The notes below the pieces were generated by a model. It saw only the letters and a list, made by a program, of their open reading frames with translations, searched no databases and was not told the DNA's origin. Made by a program: the position numbers and the translations under genes. A DNA stretch of 64,000 bases from Antedon bifida (taxonomy: Eukaryota > Echinodermata > Crinoidea > Comatulida > Antedonidae). Of this stretch, positions 38,001 through 50,000 are shown one piece after another. Numbering within the stretch: the stretch's first letter is position 1; each line of letters begins with the position of its first letter. The DNA lies in contig OY727096.1 in NCBI GenBank assembly GCA_963402885.1, positions 11,761,820 to 11,825,819 of the forward strand. The letters run 5' to 3'.

Positions 38001-41000
38001 AGTACATAGTTCAGGATTGTCTAATTCCAGCTATTTTTTCAGTTTTAAATTACACATTCGACCAGGCAAGCAATTTTTGAAGAAATGTGAATTAATGAAA
38101 CAAAAATTTTAGTTGGAACTACATTCCACACATATTAGTAAACAAAAAATGACACTTGAGTGTAGATTCATTCTCCATTGGGGTTCCAATGGAGAATTGC
38201 CCATTTACTTATATGCTTCCGAGTAATTTACAACTTGGTCCTCCGTCAGTCAAAATTAATTAATTTTTCACACCTTGTTACCTCACAATGAACATCGTAG
38301 GGTTGTTTACGAACTACATTTTTTCCGGTAGGTAGGGGGAGCTTTGTGGTTCGCCGACCACCACTCATGACATGCTGGGGAGAACCCTGTTAATATAGTT
38401 ATACATTTTGTGTTTCTTGTACTTTGCAGAGACATCAACAGAATCAGATACTACAAAAACTTAAAGATGGCACGCTTCAGAGGACAGAAGTTCCTAAAGC
38501 TACAGTTACCACAACAAAGAAGAAACGTCGCTGGGATCAAGCTGGTGAAGATACTCCTGGAGCCGTTACACCTAGTAAGAAGAAAACCAGCTCTTGGGAT
38601 CAAGCTGAGGTAAATAATCCAAGATGTAATTTGTTTTGGACATTTTTACTAGATTGAAAATATGATACAACAATGTAAACATGTCTGATCAATATTAGTC
38701 TTTTCAACAAACACCAACCCAAAGTAGATATCCATGAAGCTCCTTGAGTGCAAATAAATATATTGTTTTCTATAGCAACTTTTCACAAAACCACTACAAA
38801 AAGGTATTCATCAACACTAAATTGTCCTAAATTACCTGTCTGCCTCAAATTATTTTTAATATAAATTATTATTTTTTACTTTATAATACGCTTTGTGACA
38901 ACATCCTTAACAAATATCTTTGCCTTTAGAGCTCCACACCCTCACATGGCAGATGGGATGAAACTCCTGGTAGAGCAAAAGGCAGCGAAACACCTGGAGC
39001 CACACCTGGTACTACACGAGTGTGGGAACCAACTCCAGCTCATGCTACTCCAACACACATTACACCAGGTCATGCAACACCTGGTCATACCACACCTGGC
39101 CATGCAACACCTGGTAGAGCTACACCGAGTGCTCGTAAGAACAGATGGGATGAAACACCTAGAACAGAAAGAGGTAAGGAATTAAAAATTATATCTAAAC
39201 TTACACATATACATATATATATATACACCAAGAATGCAGTGTTTGTGGGCTAGATTAAATTGTTAAAACTTTAGCTTGGGTGGTAGGTGCATGTGGCCTT
39301 GCCCATCTGTATCCAACAAAATTACACATTTAACAAATTGATTTGAACAACTTAATAGTAAAATTTATTTTAAATAAATTTATTTGCATAGATCATCATT
39401 TTAAAAATATTTCCTAAACTTATTTAAACAGAAACACCTGGACATGGTAGTGGCTGGGCTGAAACACCCCGAACAGATCGTGGAACAGGTGATGAACCAT
39501 CAATGACTCCTACACCTGGTAGCAAACGAAGATCGCGATGGGATGAGACACCTGGCGGAACCCCTGCAGCTGGTAGTCAGACACCCCAGACCCCAGGTGC
39601 CACTCCTACCTTGAATCATGTTACACCCAAGGGGCCAAAAGCAATGTCAATGAGTACACCTAGTGCCTCAGCTCTTAGGATGATGACCCCAGAACAACTA
39701 CAGGCCTATAGATGGGAGAAGGAGATTGATGATAGAAACAGGCCACTTTCTGAGGATGAACTTGATACTATGTTTCCTGAAGGATATAAGGTAACAAAAT
39801 AAGCTGTAAATAAAAACTAACTAATATATATTATTGTTAATTGATTAAGTTAGATAAATATGTAGTATTAGTTAAATAAGAATATTTAAACAACCATTGC
39901 AACCTACACTGCAAAACCAAAGAAAGCATGATTATAAAGTAATTGCAAAACATCATGTCAATTGTCAAGTCAGGTCTCAAAACTCATCATCAGAGAAACT
40001 TTTTCATTCTATGAAAGGATTAACCGACATCAGGATCACAATTGCTAGTTGATCATATCCTGTACCATCAGAAAAATAAGTTATAGGTTTAACTGTTCAA
40101 TAAAATAGCATCTCTTTATCAGCATCTCAAAATTAAATGTGTGATACATTAAATACATATTATTATTATTATTTAGGTTTTGGCACCACCAGCTGGTTAT
40201 GTACCAATCCGTACCCCAGCACGTAAGCTGATGTCTACCCCTACACCAATGGGCGGAATGAGTGGATTCCACATGCAACAAGAAGACCGAACAGTAGACC
40301 ATGGCCTAGCTCAACCACCAGGCAACCTACCATTCCTCAAACCTGATGATGCACAGTATTTTGACAAGCTTCTGGTAAGTATTTTTTATAGTTCCTGTTT
40401 TTTTCTTCCTGTTTCAAAAGTGCACTATTAAAATGTATCAAGAATAAAGGGCAAGACACAAATGGCTGGGTAATAATAATTGAGGCCTTGAACGTCTTTC
40501 AGTTTTAATTGACGTGCAACATTTTTTATCATATATATTTATATACATACAAATTTGGGGTGTAGGATTATACTTAAGATATACTAATTCATATTCAATA
40601 CAGACAACAAATAAAATGAAAGAAATTCTTTTTAATATATTTAATATTTTATTAAAACTATAGCTTTCTTTATTGCACCAAAAATTGAAATGATTAAATT
40701 TAAATAGATTGACGTTGATGAGAGCACATTGAGTGCTGAAGAGTTGAAAGAAAGAAGAATCATGAAGCTACTGTTGAAGATCAAGAATGGAACACCACCA
40801 ATGCGAAAGGCAGCACTGAGACAAATCACAGATAAGGCTCGGGAGTTTGGTGCCGGTCCTCTGTTTAACCAGATTCTTCCATTGCTTATGTCGCCTACAT
40901 TGGAAGATCAAGAGCGCCATCTGTTGGTAAAGGTCATTGACCGAATCTTGTACAAGCTTGACGATCTTGTACGACCTTTTGTTCACAAGGTAAACATTTT

Positions 41001-44000
41001 AGATTTATGAAATTTATAATTACAAGAGTGTACAAATGACTTTTTGCTTATGTGAAGTTAAACTGTAAATATGTGTCTATATTAATATTTTAATTAATCA
41101 TTGTAGATCCTTGTTGTGATTGAACCACTGCTCATTGATGAAGACTACTACGCTCGTGTAGAAGGTCGTGAGATTATCTCCAACTTGGCAAAAGCTGCCG
41201 GTCTGGCTACCATGATCTCTACCATGCGTCCCGACATCGATAACTTGGACGAGTATGTGAGAAACACAACTGCTCGTGCGTTTGCGGTAGTAGCATCTGC
41301 GCTTGGTATTCCTTCGTTGCTGCCCTTTTTGAAAGCTGTTTGTAGGAGTAAGAAGTCGTGGCAGGCTAGGCATACTGGTATCAAGATTGTACAGCAGATT
41401 GCTATCCTTATGGGGTGTGCCATTCTACCACATCTTAGAAATCTTGTGGAAATCATTGAACATGGTAAGATTTTATACCATACATTTTTATTTCACATGG
41501 TGCTGTGGCTGTACTCCACCATTATTTTACCATTAATTAACTTATTGTAATTTGAGGCACACTTAATTTTTTATTTGCAAAATTATGATCAAATTTTACA
41601 ACTAAATAAGTAATTATAGAAAAAAGACCAATTTCAAACATAGTTTTAACTTTGTTTTAGGTTTGGTTGATGAACAGCAGAAGGTACGAACAATTACAGC
41701 CCTTGCCCTGGCTGCCTTAGCTGAAGCTGCTACACCATATGGTATTGAATCCTTTGATAGTGTACTCAAACCACTTTGGAAAGGTATTAGACAACACAGA
41801 GGAAAGGTATGTTTCTTTTATATGTAAGGTTTTTTTTATACTCGAGGAAAATCCCACAGGATATCTTTTGGTTGATTTGAGATACCATGCCTGAACCTAG
41901 GCCAAAAGTCAATAAAAATTTAAAAAGTGTTGTATATGAACAATAAACTTATAAAACTACTAAGGGGACACCTTCATAGTACTGAATAGGGGTGGTAGTA
42001 GTGTTAGAGCATACAACTTCCCCTCTTTCATTTCATAGGTCATAGTGGTGTCCGAAAGGACTGAATAAAGATAACAATTGTTTTATCTTTGTCATTTGTA
42101 GGGTCTTGCTGCTTTTCTGAAAGCCATTGGCTACCTTATTCCTCTTATGGATCCGGAATACGCAAATTACTACACCAAGGAAGTAATGTTGATCTTGATT
42201 CGTGAGTTTCAGTCTCCTGATGAAGAAATGAAGAAAATTGTTTTAAAGGTGTGTACATACTTAGCTTTACACTGTGCCTTTTATAGATACTGTTTACAAG
42301 AAATGTAGTTTTAAATGTAGTGTTGAAATCAAGTGCAATACATACTCTAAACAATGAAATACTTGACATAATATTTTTGACATAAATTATTATATACAGT
42401 ATAAACAACGAAGGTATACAGTTGTTCAAATATGCAAATAAGGACATGATGGTTTACATATTCAGATGGCTCTTTAAATAATGAGTATAGTCCAATAACT
42501 TAGTTCATATGCTGTTGACGTTGGCCATCTCTGTGTGTAAAGTAAAAAAAGATATCTGAGCTTAAAGTAGGAACCAAAAGAGTATGTGTGTAACCTTTTT
42601 TTCAAGCAATAAATTTGGTTTGAAAGTTATTGGTCTATTTTCAGTGTGTAAAGCTATTTTCTTATCCTTTTGTAGGTTGTAAAGCAGTGTTGTGCAACTG
42701 ATGGTGTTGAGCCGCAGTACATACGTGATGAAGTTCTGCCATCGTTCTTTAAACATTTCTGGCAGCATAGAATGGCGCTTGATAGACGAAATTACAGACA
42801 AGTTAGTTCATATTGTTATAATTTACTTAAAGATGTATTGTCCCCCTGGAAAAATAATTTTTAACAATATTTTTGTTGAATATGCCATTTTAATGTAACA
42901 TAATAGTTATCCACTTGACCAAAAATTGGATCGAAAAAAAAAATGTATTTACCTGAAAAAACTGTAATTTAAAGCAAAAAATGGTCAAATTGGCTCCCAG
43001 CCAATGTGTTTTTGGTTGAATTTAACCATTTATTTTGTCATTTTATGTGTGAAAACATTACTTTTTTTTCTACGGAAATGATTAACTTTATTAAAACTAC
43101 AAATTAACATATTCAAAGTCTGATTTAATTAATCTTCATTTTTCATGTTTTTGGGGGACAATACATCTTTAACTTTACTTAACTTAGTAAAGTTGGGTTT
43201 GAAGTTCACCATGTGTTTAAAACAAGTATGATTAAAAATGTCCCAACGTTTTGGTTGTTATTCTACAATTGTCTTCTGGACTAATGGAAACATCAAGACA
43301 TTCTCAACCATCCTTTATTAACTTCTCTTAAAGGTGGGAGCCAATAATCAAATTTCTAACATTGTATTACCTTGTCAACTAATGTTGATAAAGGGAAAAT
43401 AAATGCTCAAAGTAAAAGTTACCAATATAACCTGATTTAAAAAAATTTTTTGAACTTGTCACTATGGACAAGTTAGGTTATCCGCCACGTGCACGTCATA
43501 CGTTAGAATATTGCGCACAGAAAAACGATTATGCCATTGCGACCTGAAGAAAATATAATGTTAGTGTGTCCTCTATTTTGTGTCTAAGTATATTATATAG
43601 TATACACTATATACTGTATACATACTAAATACAGATAGGTGAAAATAACGTGACCCGCCTTTTATTCCAATTTTTAACATGATGACGTCATCAAAAAGAA
43701 ACACGTAAATAGCAATTTTGGAAGGGAATTTTCTGAGCAATAACATATTAATGTGTTGAAGAAATGTGGATACGTAGAATATTGATGCGCGCTCTTTTAA
43801 ATGTCATGAACTATGACGCAAAATATGAAAAAAAACTTTTATAATTCAACTGGCCATATGATGTGGTACGTGTGGGTGGTGGGAACAGTTAATTTATAGA
43901 GAGTTTCATGTCATGTGACACAAAATCTAAGTAAACGATCTTCGTCGCATTTCCAGGCCTGCCATAATAATATGACCCAAAAAAATCTAGGTCTGCGCGA

Positions 44001-47000
44001 ACGACGTTCCGTCGTTCCGTCCGTACTATAATTTATTTAGAATGTTAACGATCTTTTGTTGTCGGCATCGTTTCTGGATCGACTGGACGTTTTATTTTTA
44101 GAAGTTGGCCTACCTAAGCCTATACTAGTTCATTGAGGTTCACCGTGTGGTGCCATCATGCCTCTACCGTGGGAAATTTCTATTTATTTATATATTCGCC
44201 GTCGAGTCTAGTAGAAAAAAAACACCATGAAGAAAATTATTACGATTTTAATAATGCTTCCGAGTAATTTATAACTTGGTCCTCCGTCAGTCAAAATTGA
44301 CTCATTCATTTTGCACATCTTGTTACCTCACAAAAACTTCGTAAGGTTGTCTACGAAATGCATTTTTCCGACCTTATTATGAAATGCGTGGGTTTGGCAG
44401 AGTAGTTAGTGACATCCCTGCAACACGTATTAAATAGGCCTATGATTATTGTCATGGCCCTGATGACTATAAACCAACATAAATCTCAAGTGGTCATATT
44501 CACTAAGAGAAACACTTACCATTAAAATTAAGAGAAATCTCCTATCTAAGTGAATACAATTTAAAAGGGAAATACTTAAATATTTATTGAGTTAAGTGAA
44601 GTACTTAATATTTAAAAGAAATATCTCACTTATAGAATAATTCAGGATTTGTAGTGAATAAGTAAAAATACTTTATTATCATTTTTGTATAACTAGCTTG
44701 TGGACACAACAGTTGAGCTGGCCAACAAGGTTGGAGCAGCTGAAATTATTGGACGTATTGTGGATGATCTCAAAGATGAAGCTGAACAGTACCGTAAGAT
44801 GGTCATGGAAACCATTGAAAAGATTATGGATAACTTGGGGGCAGCAGACATTGATTCAAGACTTGAGGAACAGCTTATTGATGGAATATTGTATGCGTTT
44901 CAGGAACAGACAACAGAGGTAGGACAATTTCTAGTTGTAGGTTTTAGATACTGATTAGCTTTCACAACATGCTATGACTTTATAGCTACTTGGTCAACTA
45001 GTCTATTTTCCTATTCTTTGCTATTTTTTCAACAATTTGTTTTTGGTTTCATACATCAAAGATGTGTACACGTACAAGATATTATTTCTTCCACATCAAT
45101 AATAAAACCTTGTTCAAACCTTGTCTTTGTGTGTGGAAAAGCAATTAAACAAATAACTATTTCATATGTCATTAGCATCAATTTAGGTAACAATTGTTAA
45201 AAATAAAAAAAAAATTATTTTGTTTTTAGGATGTTGTTATGTTGAATGGATTTGGTACAGTAGTGAATGCATTAAGCAAGCGTGTTAAGCCATACCTGCC
45301 TCAGATCTGTGGTACCATCTTGTGGCGTCTCAACAATAAGGCAGCCAAAGTTAGACAGCAAGCTGCTGATCTTATCTCAAGAATCGCTGTAGTTATGAGG
45401 ACTTGTCAAGAGGTATGTTATTTAAAAACCTTGGTGATAACAGTAAACTCTCTGAAAACCTTATACCCTAAAACGTTAAGTTTTCTGGTTTTCTTTTATA
45501 GTATTAATAGGTAAGAGAAAGTCTTGTTTTTGGAGAGTTTACAGTTTACAGTCAATAACTCAAGTTTCAGATAATATAATGCAGATTTTAGTCCACAATT
45601 CAAAATGTTATATGTTTATATAATTATTAATACAATACAATAAGGTGCCTTGCCTAACCTCCATTATATGAATTGTGAGATGTTTTGTTGAATGAAAGAG
45701 GGTTTCTGTATAATAAAATCTTAAGTAAGTCTTAAGCCTGAAGTATGCGATATGGAAGTAAGCGCAACGTTACTGATTTGACCAATCACAAACAATAGAT
45801 TATTCAAACTTTCGGTTGGCATTGGTCAACACGCTTGCATTGCATCAATGCCCTTTTGTATCTCTAGTGGGAACCAAGCTTAAATAAACATTCAATACAA
45901 AATAAATGATTTCCAGTAAACTTGATGTTGAACTCTCTCATCTCATAAATAATCATGAATTGTTGTTTTGATTTCTTCACAGGAGAAACTGATGGGTCAT
46001 TTAGGTGTTGTGTTGTATGAGTACTTAGGAGAAGAGTACCCTGAAGTGTTGGGTAGTATCTTGGGTGCATTGAAAGCCATTGTCAATGTGATTGGTATGA
46101 CAAAGATGACACCACCTATTAAAGATCTCTTGCCTAGGCTTACTCCTATATTGAAAAACCGGTAAGGATCGAAAAATGGTATTATAAACCATTATAAGTT
46201 GTATTTCAAAATACACTTATGATTTAACAATTGAAATATGATGTAATAATAAATATGAATTTAAATATTTATTTATATTATGGCGGTGTATTGTTTAATA
46301 ATTTATATATGAATTAAACAATGTCAGTTTCAATTAATAATTAGTTATGTACAAAAATAGATACATACACTTCTCCTTCATCATATACCTTTGTTAAACA
46401 TGTTGATGTTTTTAAGAAAGTAATTAGAAATTTAAATTCCAGTGCTTTGTTAATCAATACTTCAAAAATATTTATGATGTCCAAGGCAAACAATTATTCC
46501 TGTAAAACAATTTTTTTTCAGACATGAAAAAGTACAAGAAAACTGTATTGATCTGGTGGGTCGTATTGCTGATCGTGGCGCTGAATTTGTGTCTGCTCGT
46601 GAGTGGATGAGAATTTGCTTTGAACTGCTGGAGCTTTTGAAGGCCCACAAAAAAGCAATTCGCAGAGCTACAGTCAACACATTTGGTTACATCGCCAAAG
46701 CTATTGGGTGAGTGAAATATTCAAATTAATTTATAAGTATTTATTTTCTAGATATAAAAACTGAAAACCATTTATCAGATGAAACAGGGATCGAATTTCC
46801 AGACGGCACCGACGCAATTGCTTTAGAAAGGGCCTTGAACTGCTGTGGTAAACCCTCATTTTGACAGCAAAAAATTGCTGTTAAAACCTACCCAACATTA
46901 AATTATCAGCACATACAATTCCCCAATTTTTGTTGAACATTCCTACAATATACTCATTTTTTAAGCAATGCTTGACATCAATTCCTTTTTTTTGTACCGT

Positions 47001-50000
47001 TAAAAATGTCAACATTGTAAACACAGATAAAACCCAGACTGTCGTATCACTAGTATCATCATCTATAGCCTGTTCCTTACATGGATGATGGCATGGACCA
47101 AACAATAATGAAACCGGTTGCCGTCTATCTAGCGCTAACATACATGCCATTTTGCTAACATTTTACCATTTCATCGCAGCCTAGGCCTATGTATAGTCAT
47201 CACAATATTTAAACAATTTTTTTTTATTTATAAGGTATTTATTGTGTTTTATTACGTAAATAAATAATTATTCTTACTATTGCTGGCCTGAGGAGTGTGT
47301 GGAAATAGAGAGGAGGAAACTTTGGGCGATATGACGTCACATTAGCAAGCACATGGTTTTTTATAACCGCGATGGTGTACACACCACAGTGTTCTTGGCT
47401 AGCCTCTGTGATGCTGCTGCAAGGGTGCCTGTGATATGTTTTATTACAAAATACTAAAAAAACTATATACATTAACAATTATTACCTCCGTCAAGGAGGT
47501 TATATTTTCACCCCTGTATGTTTGTGTGTCTGTCTGTCTGTTTGTCTGTCTGTGAACAGCCTGGAGGCCACAGTTTTTATCCGATTCTCACTAAATTTGG
47601 CCACAATGATCTATGCCCCAAAAGCTCGGACGAGTTCGACTTTGAGGGGAAAAGGTCATAGGTCAAGGTCACAACTAACAAAAAACTATTTTACTGCCTT
47701 GAGACCACAGTTTTTATCCGATTCTCAACAAACTTAGCCACAATGATCAATGACTCATCATATAATTGTGGTTAAATTTTGAAGGGTCAAGGTCAAAGAT
47801 CAAGGTCCACAAAAAAAAAGAAATAAAAAAATAATAAAAAAAAAAAAAAACCTCAGCGGGACTTGAACCAGCGATCTCAACTCGGCCGTTCCAAGGCAAA
47901 ACAACGTAACTACAAAATGTTGCTTTTCGAGAAAAATTGAATTGAAGTTTGAGTGTTTGCATTTCAACAACAAATTATCGTAATGATGTGAAATTTTGCA
48001 TGAGCATATATAAATAATAATTATTATTAAATACAAAATGTTAAATAATTTAATCAATTTGATCAAAAGTTATTACCACTTTTAACAGATACGTTGTTTT
48101 GCCTTGGAAATGACGTGTATAGAATGAAAGTCATTTCTAAGGCAAAACAACGTAACTGTGATATTCTGTGACAAAACAACGTAACTGTGGTCATTCCATG
48201 GCAAAACAACGTAACTGTGATGATTTTAAAAACAATGGATTGAAACTTTTTTTGAACAACAGGGAGGGCTGCGATCACTAATGATGCCTACGAACTAGGT
48301 TGTCTTAACAAAGAGTGCATTTGAAGCTAGGCTTAGCCTTTTGGATCTACTATTTATGATATAGACTTACTTACTTACATTATTATGTTATAGCCTACCC
48401 CCTAGCCTGCTACTAGAAGGCCTATGTACAACAATCCAAAGACGGCCGTCCTACTAGGCTAGGCATAGCCTAGTTCCAATGACAGTACTGGGGTACTAGG
48501 CGTAGGCTAGATTAGATAGGTCTGTCAAAAATAATAGCCTAGCCTAGTTTCAAGCTTGCCTGAACTTTTTCGTAAATATAGTTAATTCTTAGAATAAATT
48601 TTAATACATTAAATTAGTTGTCTAGCCTAATAAGCCTAGTATTATTTAATATATCTTTTACTTTTAGTTAAGATCGTTGCTATGCATATCGTCATGCATC
48701 AGCGGTTTCTGTCTCAAAATTACGTAACTTAGCTGATTGTGAGAATTTAAAGTGAAAATCGTATGCATTTCCGTGGCAGAACAACGTATCTGGTAGATAC
48801 GTTGTTTTGCCTTGGAAAATACCAGAATTATTTGTTTTTTGCTTAAAGATACGTGGTACTATCTCTAAAAATAATGATCTCTGAAACCTGAAATTTTTAC
48901 AGGTTGTTCATAAATTTGTAATAATTCCCCAAATGTAAAAATCTCAAAATTGACAAAAATGCGAGTTACGTGGTTTTGCCTTGGAACGGCCGAACTGTGA
49001 GAGGCTGGATACATAACCATTACACCAAACTTTCATCCACAACTTTTTAGTGTGCAGTTAGCCTATTTTACACTTAGAACTAATAAAAAAAAATTAAAAA
49101 AATATATATATATTTTTCCGGGGACATTTTATGTAGAGGAATTTTAGAGTAGGCGGAGGTTTGTACTCTCGGAGTACCCTCTAGTTGTATCTATTTAAAT
49201 GGAAAACCCAGAAATTTCTGCTGTAGAAGAAAAATAAATTGCTATAGTAAAGCCATGGCCAGTTCATTTACATGCTGGCTGCTCCACCCTGGCATTTTTC
49301 AACCATGTACTCATTTACAGCTGAGTAGAGTTGAACTTTCTGGGTCATAACTACTCGGCTACAACAACTTCATTGTAGATTAGCATAATAAAATTGTTTT
49401 GTACAACTTTTAACCGTTTCAATTGCTTTTCTTTGCAGACCACATGATGTTCTTGCTACATTACTTAACAATCTCAAAGTGCAAGAACGACAGAATCGTG
49501 TCTGTACAACAGTTGCAATTGCAATCGTAGCTGAGACTTGTTCACCTTTTACCGTTTTACCAGCTCTCATGAATGAATACCGTGTACCGGAGTTGAACGT
49601 GCAGAACGGCGTCTTAAAGTCACTGTCATTTATGTTTGAATATATTGGTGAAATGGGAAAAGATTACATCTATGCGGTTACACCTCTCCTTGAAGACGCT
49701 CTTATGGACCGGTAAGTAATACTAGTATGCTAGCTGTGTTGATTAAAGTCCTATTCCCTACGTTTTTTAGGTCTAATTTAAGGTCACAAACTACATTTAA
49801 TGTAAAAATAAATACTATATGGTCCTATTGCTAACTTTTTTCGTCTTTAAATGGTTAAAAATGTAAAAAACAAGTCGATTCTAGTAATTTTAGCTGCGCG
49901 GATTGATATTTTTGTTTTTCTTCTGTAATTCACCGACTTTTCGATCGTTTGAGGCCAAAACAAATGGAAGACTCCTAAATGCTCAGCGAAAATACTGGGT

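Noticed and set aside
38410-39253. Alternative-frame ORFs over SF3B1 exons 6 and 7
   Set aside because: The frame that joins in phase and gives RWDETP motifs is the real one; the others are shadows.
45722-45885. Short element with TTAAGCCT / AAGCTTAA-like ends in intron 16
   Set aside because: The inverted match is too short and imperfect to call a transposon.
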